Notes: generated by a model from the sequence alone, not told the origin. A DNA stretch of 22,861 nucleotides from an uncultured Clostridium sp. (GCF_934754925.1 NZ_CAKVJA010000044.1:1-22861), one strand, 5' to 3'. Shown: positions 8,227 through 15,397, counted from the first letter of the stretch. A program made the numbers and translations.

Positions 8227-9078
8227 TTAATCCTCATCTATTCCCTTAAATCCTTCTCCCATAACTTCATGAACCTCTCCAACTGTTATAAAAGCATTTT
8301 TATCAATGCTACTAATATGGTTCTTTAATTTTATAAATTCCCTTCTATCTAGAACTGTATATAATAATGATGTATCATTTCCAGTAAAAGCACCAACCCC
8401 TTTTATAAAGGTACATCCTCTTTCCAAGTCATTTAATATATACTGACTTATTTCCTTATTTTTAGGACTTATTATTGTAATTTCACTTTTAACTTTAAAT
8501 CCAGCTATTATTTTATCTATAACAACACCATTCACTATGACAGATAGTAATCCATATAGTCCTATATCTATCCCAAATGTTATTGCCCCTAATAGAGTAA
8601 CTAAAAAATCAACCATAAGCAATGATTTTCCTATATTAAAATGAAAAAATTTATTTAATATTTTAGCTATTATATCAGTTCCACCACTTGAAGCATTAGC
8701 ATTAAATACTATTGCCATCCCAGCTGCTGCTATTAAGGTACCAAATATAGTAGCTAACATTAAATCATCTGTTACTGTAAATTGAAAAAACTTCTGCATT
8801 ACCCACATAGATGTTGATAATAAAAGACTACAATATATACTTTTGGCTCCAAACTTAGGGCCTATTACTATTAAAGAAATCACAAATAAAATAGAATCCA
8901 TAATAAGCACAAGAGGTCCAATTGATATAAATGGTATATAGTGATTTATAACAATTGCTAAACCTGTTATTCCTCCTGCTGCAATATTATTAGGATCAAA
9001 GAAATATACTACTGATATTGCAACTAAAAGTATTCCAATAGTTATTAATAAAAAATCTTTAAAATTATCTTTTCTCAT
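8227..9078 (-). CDS. YitT-family membrane protein (DUF161 + DUF2179), tandem paralogue
   Basis: 283 residues with the same plan as its neighbour: hydrophobic N-terminal part with AAGGITGLAIVI and NASSGGTDIIAK, then a C-terminal DUF2179 domain (about 205-280). The two proteins are clearly paralogous but differ at many positions, so the duplication is not recent. ATG at 9078 has an AAGGAG site 8 bases upstream. A TATAAT at 9166-9171 on the - strand could be the -10 of the pair's promoter, but no convincing -35 goes with it. Function unknown. Confidence 0.88.
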   Translation of the reverse strand: MRKDNFKDFLLITIGILLVAISVVYFFDPNNIAAGGITGLAIVINHYIPFISIGPLVLIMDSILFVISLIVIGPKFGAKSIYCSLLLSTSMWVMQKFFQFTVTDDLMLATIFGTLIAAAGMAIVFNANASSGGTDIIAKILNKFFHFNIGKSLLMVDFLVTLLGAITFGIDIGLYGLLSVIVNGVVIDKIIAGFKVKSEITIISPKNKEISQYILNDLERGCTFIKGVGAFTGNDTSLLYTVLDRREFIKLKNHISSIDKNAFITVGEVHEVMGEGFKGIDED

Positions 9079-9183
9079 AAAAAATACTCCTTACAATTTG
9101 AAACTATTTGTATTATTTTCTCTCAATCTACTTTTTTTATCCTAAATGATTTAACATACTTCACCATTATATACCTTTTTTAA

Positions 9184-9217
9184 CCATAAAAAAACTGCGA
9201 TTTTTTATCGCAGTTTT
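9184..9217 (-). terminator. Intrinsic terminator of the transketolase operon
   Basis: Arms 9191-9201 and 9207-9217 form a perfect 11-bp stem with a 5-base loop, followed on the - strand by seven T. It lies about 35 bases after the stop codon of the C-terminal transketolase subunit. Confidence 0.92.
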
Positions 9218-9251
9218 AAGTGGTAAATAGCTGTTTTGTGGTATATATAAT

Positions 9252-10196
9252 CTATCTTTTTAAAGCAATTGCTTCTTTAACTTTATTTACTATATCTTGT
9301 GCTGTTAAGTTATAAGCCTTTAATAATTCATCTGGCTTACCACTTTCTCCAAAAGTATCATTAATTCCAACCTTTAAAACTGGTACTGGATACTTTTCAG
9401 TAACAACTTCTGAAACTGCAGATCCTAGTCCACCAATTACGCTATGTTCTTCAGCAGTTACTATAACTCCTGTTTCCTTAGCAGCTTCAATAATTAGCTC
9501 GTTGTCTAAAGGTTTTATTGTGTGTATATTTATAACCTTAGCATCAATTCCTTCTTGTGCTAAAATTTCTTTTGCCTCTATAGCAGCATCAACCATAATT
9601 CCAGTTGCAACTATAGTAGCATCTTTACCTTCTGATACTACAACACCTTTTCCTAATTTGAATTCATAAGTGTTTTCATCATTTATCACATTAACTGCAG
9701 CTCTTCCTAATCTTACATAGCAAGGACCATCATATTTAGCTATAGCTTTAATTGCAGCCATAGTTTCAACTGCATCCGCAGGAGAAATAACTACCATATT
9801 TGGTATACTTCTCATTAATGATAAATCTTCAACAGTTTGGTGAGATGCACCATCTTCCCCAACTGTTAATCCAGCATGTGTAGCACAAACTTTAACATTT
9901 AATTTAGGATAACAAATTGAGTTTCTTATTTGTTCAAAAGCTCTACCTGCAGCAAACATTGCAAATGTACTTACATATGGAATTTTTCCACAAGTTGATA
10001 ACCCTGCAGCAACCCCCATCATATTTCCTTCAGCAATACCCATATTGAAGAATCTTTCTGGAGCAACTGCCTTAAAGTCAGCTGTTTTAGTAGATTTAGA
10101 TAAATCTGCATCTAATACTACTACATTTTCGTTTTCTTTTGCTAATTCTGCTAATGCTTTTCCGTATGCTTCTCTTGTAGCGATTTTCTTACTCAT
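9252..10196 (-). CDS. Transketolase, C-terminal subunit
   Basis: 314 residues corresponding to the pyrimidine-binding and C-terminal domains of transketolase. The catalytic glutamate that activates thiamine diphosphate is E56 in FFNMGIAEGNMMG, followed by GLTVGEDGASHQTVEDLSLMRSIPNM and a C-terminal transketolase domain from about residue 185. With the N-terminal subunit it should form the enzyme that moves two-carbon ketol units in the non-oxidative pentose phosphate pathway. Its ATG overlaps the stop of the upstream gene by one base (TAATG), with a GGAGGAGA ribosome site inside that gene, which implies coupled equimolar synthesis. Two-subunit transketolases are common in clostridia. Confidence 0.95.
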   Translation of the reverse strand: MSKKIATREAYGKALAELAKENENVVVLDADLSKSTKTADFKAVAPERFFNMGIAEGNMMGVAAGLSTCGKIPYVSTFAMFAAGRAFEQIRNSICYPKLNVKVCATHAGLTVGEDGASHQTVEDLSLMRSIPNMVVISPADAVETMAAIKAIAKYDGPCYVRLGRAAVNVINDENTYEFKLGKGVVVSEGKDATIVATGIMVDAAIEAKEILAQEGIDAKVINIHTIKPLDNELIIEAAKETGVIVTAEEHSVIGGLGSAVSEVVTEKYPVPVLKVGINDTFGESGKPDELLKAYNLTAQDIVNKVKEAIALKR

Positions 10197-11020
10197 TATC
10201 TGTCTCCTCCAATCTCAGCTAAAGCTTTTTCACATTGTTCTTTGCTTGGTGCCGTACCATGCCATGCCGCTTCATTTTCCATAAATGATACACCCTTTCC
10301 CTTAACAGTTTTACATATAATAACTGTTGGCATATCCTTACATTCTTTTGCTTTTTCTATAGCATCTATTATTTCATCATAATTATGTCCATCAATAACT
10401 AAAACATTCCAACCAAAAGCTTCAAACTTTTTATCTATTGGAGATGGATTCATAACCTCTTCTATATTTCCATCTATTTGTAGTCCATTAAAATCTACAA
10501 AAGCAGTTAAGTTATCTAGTTTGTAGTGAGCTGCACACATAGAAGCTTCCCATACTTGCCCCTCTTCTAATTCACCATCACCTAAAATAGTATATACTCT
10601 ATATGCCTTTTTATCTATTTTCCCTGCTAGTGCCATTCCTACAGCAGAAGAAATACCTTGCCCTAAAGAACCTGTTGACATATCTATCCCTGGTAAACAT
10701 TTCATACTTGGATGACCTTGTAATCTTGATCCAAACTTTCTTAAAGTACTTAATTCCTCTACCGGGAAGAATCCCTTTCTTGCTAATGCACTATATAAAA
10801 CAGGTGCAGCATGACCTTTTGATAATACAAATCTATCTCTATCTGGATTTTTAGGATTACTTGGATCTATGTTCATTTCTTTAAAGAAAAGTGTAGTTAC
10901 AATATCAGCTGCAGATAAAGATCCACCTGGATGTCCTGATGCTGATTCTGTTAACATTGAAACTATATCTTTTCTGATTAGTTTAGATATTGATTTTAAT
11001 TCTTCTACATTATTAACCAT
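10196..11020 (-). CDS. Transketolase, N-terminal (thiamine diphosphate-binding) subunit
   Basis: 274 residues matching the N-terminal third of transketolase. Seen are GHPGGSLSAADI (29-40), SKGHAAPVLYSAL (67-79), TGSLGQGIS (116-124) and the thiamine diphosphate-Mg motif from GDG (147-149) to N178. It is the partner of the downstream subunit. ATG at 11020 has a GGAGG site 7 bases upstream. A full-length transketolase is about 650 residues; the two genes together give 588, normal for the split form. A TATAAT about 55 bases upstream could be the -10, but the -35 is unclear. Confidence 0.95.
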   Translation of the reverse strand: MVNNVEELKSISKLIRKDIVSMLTESASGHPGGSLSAADIVTTLFFKEMNIDPSNPKNPDRDRFVLSKGHAAPVLYSALARKGFFPVEELSTLRKFGSRLQGHPSMKCLPGIDMSTGSLGQGISSAVGMALAGKIDKKAYRVYTILGDGELEEGQVWEASMCAAHYKLDNLTAFVDFNGLQIDGNIEEVMNPSPIDKKFEAFGWNVLVIDGHNYDEIIDAIEKAKECKDMPTVIICKTVKGKGVSFMENEAAWHGTAPSKEQCEKALAEIGGDR

Positions 11021-11213
11021 TTTAAAGCCTCCATTAGTAATAATTTATATTAATATATTCTATTATACTCTATAATTATGTAAATTACCCAAATTTATTT
11101 TAACATAACCTCTTTTATTTGTATATACTATTTTTGTTTAAAGTGTATATTATTTATTTCAAATTGTATATCACATATATTTTTTTATTATAAAAATAGT
11201 AATAATTTATAAT

Positions 11214-11246
11214 AAAAAAAGGCAAAGTACTCCTACTTTACCCTTT
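11214..11246 (-). terminator. Intrinsic terminator of the mazEF unit
   Basis: Arms 11218-11229 and 11234-11246 form a roughly 12-bp stem with one bulge and a 4-base loop, followed on the - strand by seven T. It lies about 20 bases after the toxin stop codon. The remaining gap up to the transketolase start at 11020 is A+T-rich and shows nothing else I can support. Confidence 0.82.
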
Positions 11247-11265
11247 TATTAGTTAAATTTAATAT

Positions 11266-11619
11266 TTAAGCTAGACTTATACTAATAAGTAATGATTTAT
11301 CTACCTTTTTCATGTCAGTCTCTGTCATATGGCCTATTTTTTCTTTAAGCCTTTTTTTATCTAAAGTTCTTATTTGCTCTAGTAACACAACGGAATCTCT
11401 ATTTAATCCATATTCTTCTGATGAAATTTCTACATGTGTTGGAAGCTTGGCTTTATTAATTTGAGAAGTTATAGCTGCCACTATTACTGTAGGGCTATAT
11501 TTATTCCCTATATCGTTTTGTATTATAATTACTGGCCTAATTCCACCTTGCTCAGAGCCTATAACAGGACTTAAATCTGCATAAAAAATATCCCCTCTTT
11601 TTACAACCATAGTCGTCAT
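11266..11619 (-). CDS. mazF: MazF/EndoA-type mRNA interferase toxin
   Basis: 117 residues, closely like B. subtilis EndoA (NdoA): VVKRGDIFYADLSPVIGSEQGG at the N-terminus, QNDIGNKYSPTVIVAAITSQINKAKLPTHVEI in the middle, DSVVLLEQIRT near the end. Residues at the active-site positions of EndoA are R28 and T51. The family cuts single-stranded RNA at short sequence motifs. An in-frame codon at 11646 would give a longer protein deep inside the antitoxin gene; ATG at 11619 follows the antitoxin stop by 8 bases, has GGAG 13 bases upstream, and gives the usual N-terminus. ATG at 11610 is a further option. Expected partner: the antitoxin just upstream. Confidence 0.95.
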   Translation of the reverse strand: MTTMVVKRGDIFYADLSPVIGSEQGGIRPVIIIQNDIGNKYSPTVIVAAITSQINKAKLPTHVEISSEEYGLNRDSVVLLEQIRTLDKKRLKEKIGHMTETDMKKVDKSLLISISLA

Positions 11620-11627
11620 TAAAAATA

Positions 11628-11888
11628 TCACACTCCGCAAAGCCATTTCTCATATTCATTTATATCATCAAATTTGTATTTAAGTGACTTTTGTGATGAA
11701 TTAGCATCATATGAAAGCTCTAAATTAATTTTCGACATTTCTTTATATCCATTTTTTATTAATTCAAAGAACTCATTTGCTTCATTCTCCTCACTATATA
11801 CTATTAAACTATCTTTAATAAATTTACTACTTTTTTCAAAATCATTTTTAAATTTACGGATTACTATATTATCTATTTTTTTTGACAT
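11628..11888 (-). CDS. MazE/EndoAI-like antitoxin, diverged N-terminus
   Basis: 86 residues, directly upstream of the toxin. The C-terminal half keeps the EndoAI-type toxin-wrapping pattern: NGYKEMSKINLELS (about 46-59) resembles the RGYMEMAKINLNIA segment of B. subtilis EndoAI, and the end EKWLCGV resembles its terminus. The first 35 residues (MSKKIDNIVIRKFKNDFEK...) have a plausible beta-strand but lack the usual LP...RSEFIR ribbon-helix-helix motif. I therefore call it an antitoxin with good support from context and C-terminus, but with doubt about its DNA binding. ATG at 11888 has an AGGAGGT site 7 bases upstream. It ends with a TGA 8 bases before the toxin ATG, and the toxin ribosome site lies within this gene. 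Confidence 0.8.
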   Translation of the reverse strand: MSKKIDNIVIRKFKNDFEKSSKFIKDSLIVYSEENEANEFFELIKNGYKEMSKINLELSYDANSSQKSLKYKFDDINEYEKWLCGV

Positions 11889-11929
11889 ATTTGACCTCCT
11901 AGGAGTTCTATTTCCTATGTAATAAGAAA

Positions 11930-11959
11930 ATTATATTTCAAAATATGTCATTTTGTAAA
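11930..11959 (-). promoter_or_regulatory. Candidate promoter of mazEF with inverted repeat in the spacer
   Basis: On the - strand TTTACA (11954-11959) and TATAAT (11930-11935) are 18 bases apart, about 40 bases upstream of the antitoxin ATG. The inverted repeat CAAAAT-N5-ATTTTG (11939-11955) fills most of the spacer, where a self-repressing antitoxin could bind. Confidence 0.55.
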
Positions 11960-12183
11960 TAGAAATGTCACTATCTGTATAAATTTTATAATTTTTCATA
12001 ATTGTTAATCTTTTATGAGTATATTTTTAATCATTATTTCTCAAATGATTAATATGTACTTAGATTATCACTATAATTAATACAATTTGATTGAACTAAA
12101 TACTACACTGGCTAAATTTTCTTTGTACAATTTATCTATATTTCATCATTTGTTTATTATATTTTTATATTCTTAGAATTTGT
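11960..12183. other. Non-coding A+T-rich gap where alr is expected
   Basis: No start with a ribosome site and no reading frame resembling alanine racemase is visible on either strand. The only structure I see is an imperfectly placed 9-bp inverted repeat, TTAATCATT (12027-12035) and AATGATTAA (12044-12052), with an 8-base loop and no T tail. Confidence 0.6.
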
Positions 12184-12185
12184 GC

Positions 12186-12217
12186 AAAGAATACTGAATT
12201 TATATTCAGTATTCTTT
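12186..12217. terminator. Hairpin downstream of the GerS/YdcC-like gene
   Basis: Arms 12186-12199 and 12204-12217 form a perfect 14-bp stem with a 4-base loop, 18 bases after the stop codon of the GerS/YdcC-like gene. The tail on the - strand is short (TTTGC). It separates this gene from mazEF. Confidence 0.7.
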
Positions 12218-12234
12218 TGCTATTTTTAATAATC

Positions 12235-12846
12235 TTAGTTAAATAAATTTTCATCAATCTCTTTAACTATTTTAAAATCTTCATAAATTATTCGAACTGA
12301 ATCATTACCATCCTTATCATAAATTACAATTCCGATAGGTGTCTTAGTTTTTTTATTTATAAAAATCCTTGCACTATTAAAATGCTCATTATTTAAAAAT
12401 AGTTCTGTATCTACTTGTATATATATTGTATCTCCCCATTCTTCTTGTCCTTCTTTTATTGAGTCACTCTTTAATGGGTAAGATAATATTTTATTCATAA
12501 ATGCCATTGAATGAAGTATGTCCATATCGCTTTCAATTACATACTCCCCTGTAGATGAATTATCCTTTACATGAATTCCATCTTCTTTATAAAGCTTAAT
12601 TTTATCATCCTTAAACTCTACTCTTACTCCTTTATCCTTTGAATAATATTGAACTGTATCCTCTCGTTCTTCTCCTTTGCTATTCTTAACTATGTACTCA
12701 ACTTTTGTTTCATAACATTTAATATTTTTTAACTCTCTAATTATTTCCTCATTATTGGGTGAAATGATACCTCTAAAGATAACAACAAGAAAAATAGATA
12801 TAAAGGGTATAATTAGTAATAATGTTATAATAATTTTTTTCTTCAT
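12235..12846 (-). CDS. GerS/YdcC-like membrane-anchored protein (LolA-like fold suspected)
   Basis: 203 residues. Residues 1-26 (MKKKIIITLLLIIPFISIFLVVIF) form a signal anchor; the rest is a beta-rich outer domain with alternating polar and hydrophobic strands (YETKVEYIVKNSKGE, VRVEFKDDKIKLYKEDGIHV, ARIFINKKTKTPIGIVIYDKDG). Length, topology and place between acpS and mazEF match the YdcC/GerS family of LolA-like proteins; GerS is needed for spore germination in Clostridioides difficile. The assignment rests on synteny and overall pattern. Unlike GerS, there is no lipobox cysteine. ATG at 12846 has GGGAGG 5 bases upstream and is preferred over a GTG at 12864. Confidence 0.65.
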   Translation of the reverse strand: MKKKIIITLLLIIPFISIFLVVIFRGIISPNNEEIIRELKNIKCYETKVEYIVKNSKGEEREDTVQYYSKDKGVRVEFKDDKIKLYKEDGIHVKDNSSTGEYVIESDMDILHSMAFMNKILSYPLKSDSIKEGQEEWGDTIYIQVDTELFLNNEHFNSARIFINKKTKTPIGIVIYDKDGNDSVRIIYEDFKIVKEIDENLFN

Positions 12847-12883
12847 AGATCCTCCCATAAGCACTATTTCATTATTACTAATA

Positions 12884-12930
12884 TTAAGTAACTATAAATT
12901 TTATTCATAATTTATTATTAAGTTACTTAA
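12884..12930. repeat. A+T-rich inverted repeat upstream of the GerS/YdcC-like gene
   Basis: TTAAGTAACT (12884-12893) and AGTTACTTAA (12921-12930) are perfect complements; inside them ATAAATT and AATTTAT extend the stem after a bulge. It has no T tail, so it is not a clear terminator. It lies between acpS and the GerS/YdcC-like gene. Confidence 0.5.
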
Positions 12931-12966
12931 AAAATATTATTTATGTTAATCTTTACTATATAAATA

Positions 12967-13347
12967 TTATGTAGGTTGGTGAGATTCTAGTACTACAAAT
13001 GCTATTGCACAACTTCTATTATGAGAAATAGAAACATTAAATGTATAATTATTAACCTTTATTAGCTCTTTTACTTTATTAGATACTTCTAATATAGGTT
13101 TACCTAATTCATCTCTAAAGACCTCTATATCACTAAAGGTAAATCCCCTCATTCCTGTTCCTATTGCCTTGCTTACCGCTTCTTTTACAGCAAAATTTCC
13201 AGCAATGCTCTCTACCCTAAGCTTTCCTTTAGTCAATTCTTTAAGCTCCCTTTCAGTAAATATCTTTTCTAAAAACATTGGTGTATTGTTTATTGCTTTC
13301 TCTATTCTATCAATTTCTATTATGTCTGTTCCAATTCCCAATATCAT
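12967..13347 (-). CDS. acpS: Holo-[acyl-carrier-protein] synthase
   Basis: 126 residues, normal length. It transfers the 4'-phosphopantetheine group from coenzyme A to apo-ACP for fatty acid synthesis. Seen are the Mg-binding start GIGTDIIEIDRIE (residues 4-16, D8), FTERELKEL, the FAVKEAVSKAIGTGMRGF motif (E56, K60) and the end NVSISHNRSCAIAFVVLE. ATG at 13347 has GAGGTGA upstream. In Bacillus and many clostridia acpS starts the acpS-ydcC-alr-mazEF neighbourhood, as here except for the absent alr. Confidence 0.97.
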   Translation of the reverse strand: MILGIGTDIIEIDRIEKAINNTPMFLEKIFTERELKELTKGKLRVESIAGNFAVKEAVSKAIGTGMRGFTFSDIEVFRDELGKPILEVSNKVKELIKVNNYTFNVSISHNRSCAIAFVVLESHQPT

Positions 13348-13436
13348 AAAATCACCTCTTTTGTTAAACTATATATCCATAAGAATAATTTAATTATCTT
13401 CTGTGACAATCCCTTATGTAAATATAATTTTAAAAA

Positions 13437-13736
13437 TTAGAACTCAGTGGCACACAAATCTGAATACTCACCTACTATATCAACTAAATGGATAGGAGAA
13501 ACTAAATTATTAAATAATAGTAATAATATATCATTAGCTTTTTTTTCTTCACTAGCTACTAATCCTACATAATCTCTTTCTAAATTAATTACTTCTCCAT
13601 TATTAAAATCTTGTCTTTCAATTTCAATTCCAAAAGCTTGTCTATTTCTTACATTCTTTTCAGTCATTCTATATATATATTTAACTTCTCTTTCATTAAT
13701 ATTTACCATTTTGCTTAATGTTTTATTTATCTTCAT
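13437..13736 (-). CDS. Small conserved-looking hypothetical protein, possibly DUF6514
   Basis: 99 residues, soluble, no signal peptide or membrane span. Features are a central AFGIEIERQDFNNGEVINLERDYVGLVASEEKKANDILLLLFNN segment and a C-terminal VSPIHLVDIVGEY segment. I recall small clostridial proteins labelled DUF6514 with this layout (GIEIER...INIERD...SPIHL); that link is from memory and should be checked. ATG at 13736 has AGAGGGG 10 bases upstream. A promoter candidate lies upstream. No function can be given. Confidence 0.72.
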   Translation of the reverse strand: MKINKTLSKMVNINEREVKYIYRMTEKNVRNRQAFGIEIERQDFNNGEVINLERDYVGLVASEEKKANDILLLLFNNLVSPIHLVDIVGEYSDLCATEF

Positions 13737-13778
13737 AATGTCATTACCCCTCTACATATTATTTAATAATTAAACAAT

Positions 13779-13806
13779 ACCATACATTGAATTAAAATTA
13801 TGTCAA
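13779..13806 (-). promoter_or_regulatory. Candidate promoter of the small hypothetical gene
   Basis: On the - strand a perfect TTGACA (13801-13806) is followed after 16 bases by TATGGT (13779-13784), about 45 bases upstream of the ATG at 13736. Confidence 0.5.
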
Positions 13807-13962
13807 ATGGTGGTGTTATAGAAAATAAAATTTCCCTTAGCTTTCAACATAATTGTAATTTATTACACTTTTTTCAGTTAATATTATAAATTTACTTACT
13901 AATCATGTTATTTAACCAACTAAAATAAATGTCGAAAGCTATAAACATATAAAAAATTTCAC

Positions 13963-14000
13963 TATAAAAAATAGAGATTGCTATTTAACAATCTCCATTT
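13963..14000 (-). terminator. Intrinsic terminator of the short ssb gene
   Basis: Arms 13969-13980 and 13989-14000 form a 12-bp stem (one G-U pair in the - strand RNA) with an 8-base loop, followed on the - strand by a run of T. It lies within 10 bases of the stop codon. Confidence 0.85.
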
Positions 14001-14006
14001 AACAAC

Positions 14007-14366
14007 TTATTCTTCACCAATAACTTCGTTGTTTTCTCTAACTTCTCTTCTATTTCCAACAAATTTGAAGTCTTCAGCAACAACTTCCGCTATATACTTT
14101 TTATTTCCTTGTTTATCTTCATAGCTTCCAGTTTTTAATCTTCCGCTTAGACTAATATAGCTTCCCTTAGTCATATACTTACATACTACTTCTGCTTTTC
14201 TTCCCCATATAGTTACAGGAATCAAATCAGCCTTTCTAGTTCCATCAGCAGATTTAAAATTTCTATCTACCGCTATTATGAACCTTGTAAAAACTTTTTC
14301 ACCATTATCTATAGTTTTTAGTTCAGGGTCCTTTATAAGTTTTCCTAATAACACTATTTTATTCAT
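14007..14366 (-). CDS. Single-stranded DNA-binding protein, short paralogue
   Basis: 119 residues consisting almost wholly of the OB-fold: MNKIVLLGKLIKDPELKTIDNGEKVFTRFIIAVDR at the N-terminus, VTIWGRKAEVVCKYMTKGSYISLSGRLKTGSYEDKQGNKKY in the middle. It lacks the glycine-rich linker and the acidic DDDIPF-type tip that main SSB proteins use to recruit partners; it ends NNEVIGEE. That resembles SsbB of B. subtilis, a short competence paralogue, or a second clostridial SSB. The main replication ssb, usually beside rpsF and rpsR, is probably elsewhere. ATG at 14366 has GGAGGTG upstream. Confidence 0.93.
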   Translation of the reverse strand: MNKIVLLGKLIKDPELKTIDNGEKVFTRFIIAVDRNFKSADGTRKADLIPVTIWGRKAEVVCKYMTKGSYISLSGRLKTGSYEDKQGNKKYIAEVVAEDFKFVGNRREVRENNEVIGEE

Positions 14367-14488
14367 TTAATTACACCTCCTGAATACTTCATATTTGAGT
14401 ATAACCACTTCAATTTTTTCTATTCATGGAAATTTTATATAATTAATAAAATAGTATTTGAAAATAATTCTAATTTTAATCTTTAAAA

Positions 14489-15343
14489 TTAATTTAGTAA
14501 ATTAGTTTTCCTTATAACTATAAGCGAATTAATTTCTCCACCTATAATTAAAATTATAGAAGTTAGATACAACCATGTTATTAATATAATAACCGCACCT
14601 AATCCCCCGTATATTTTAGAATAATTACTGAAATTATTTATATAAAATGAAAAACCTAATGAAACTACTAACCAACCAATAGTACATGCTATTGCTCCTG
14701 GTATAACTTCCCTCCATCTAAGCATTTTGGATGGTGTATATCTATATATACTTGCAAAAATTAATATCATCATAAATACAACTAATACATATCTAAGAAA
14801 ATTCCATACCCTGTATACTACTGTAGGAAACGGCAAATAAGATGCTAATAAATTTCCTATTAATCCACCAAATACTAGCATTACTAAGGTTAACAGTATT
14901 ACAAAAGCTAATGCAAAGGTACAAATTATTGCTATAAAAGCTCTTTTTATAAATGATCTATTTTCATTTAATCCATAGGCTTTATTTATTCCTTTAATTA
15001 CTGCTCTAAATGCTGAAGATGCGGACCAAATTACTAATAATAAAGAAGCACCTAATAATCCAGTATTTTGTTTTTCAATAACCTCTATAATTACACTATA
15101 AATAAGCTCAAATGCACTAGTTGGTAACATTGCTCGTAGTGCACCTAATACCTCCATAGAATCTAAATTACTAAATCCAATTAATGTTAATAAAAAAATT
15201 AAAAAAGGGAAAAATGATAATATTAAATAATATGCTAGTTGAGCAGCTAAAGCAAAAATATCATCATCTCTTATCTTAACTATAAAATATATTATAAACT
15301 TAAAGAAACCTCTTTTTATACTAGCCTCTTTTTTAGACATCAT
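14489..15343 (-). CDS. YihY/BrkB-family multi-pass membrane protein
   Basis: About 284 residues with six predicted membrane spans. Family features are the N-terminal IRDDDIFALAAQLAYYLILSFFPFLIFL segment, WSASSAFRAVIKGINKAYGL in the middle, and YGGLGAVIILITWLYLTSIILIIGGEINS at the C-terminus. The family was once called ribonuclease BN in error; its true role is unknown. The longest frame begins at 15388 but has no ribosome site there. The tandem ATGs at 15343 and 15340 follow GGTGAT and AAAGGA, so the start is one of these. It follows the helicase gene with a gap of about 54 bases, possibly in one operon. Confidence 0.87.
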   Translation of the reverse strand: MMSKKEASIKRGFFKFIIYFIVKIRDDDIFALAAQLAYYLILSFFPFLIFLLTLIGFSNLDSMEVLGALRAMLPTSAFELIYSVIIEVIEKQNTGLLGASLLLVIWSASSAFRAVIKGINKAYGLNENRSFIKRAFIAIICTFALAFVILLTLVMLVFGGLIGNLLASYLPFPTVVYRVWNFLRYVLVVFMMILIFASIYRYTPSKMLRWREVIPGAIACTIGWLVVSLGFSFYINNFSNYSKIYGGLGAVIILITWLYLTSIILIIGGEINSLIVIRKTNLLN

Positions 15344-15397
15344 ATCACCATATTTCCTTTCTACTTTATATAATATAACATATTTCATTTTATAAAA

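Noticed and set aside
11731..11737. TTCGACA (reverse Spo0A box)
   Set aside because: It lies inside the antitoxin coding sequence, far from any promoter.
11960..12183. Search for an alr remnant or a small protein in the gap
   Set aside because: No frame on either strand resembles alanine racemase and none has a ribosome site with a plausible start.
13930..13936. Second perfect TGTCGAA (Spo0A box) between ssb and the small hypothetical gene
   Set aside because: It is about 125 bases upstream of the nearest promoter -35 box and close to the ssb terminator, so there is no clear target. A 7-base match is expected now and then by chance.
15340..15388. Longer YihY start at 15388 (MKYVILYKVERKYGD...)
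   Set aside because: No ribosome site precedes it; the tandem ATGs at 15343 and 15340 have one.
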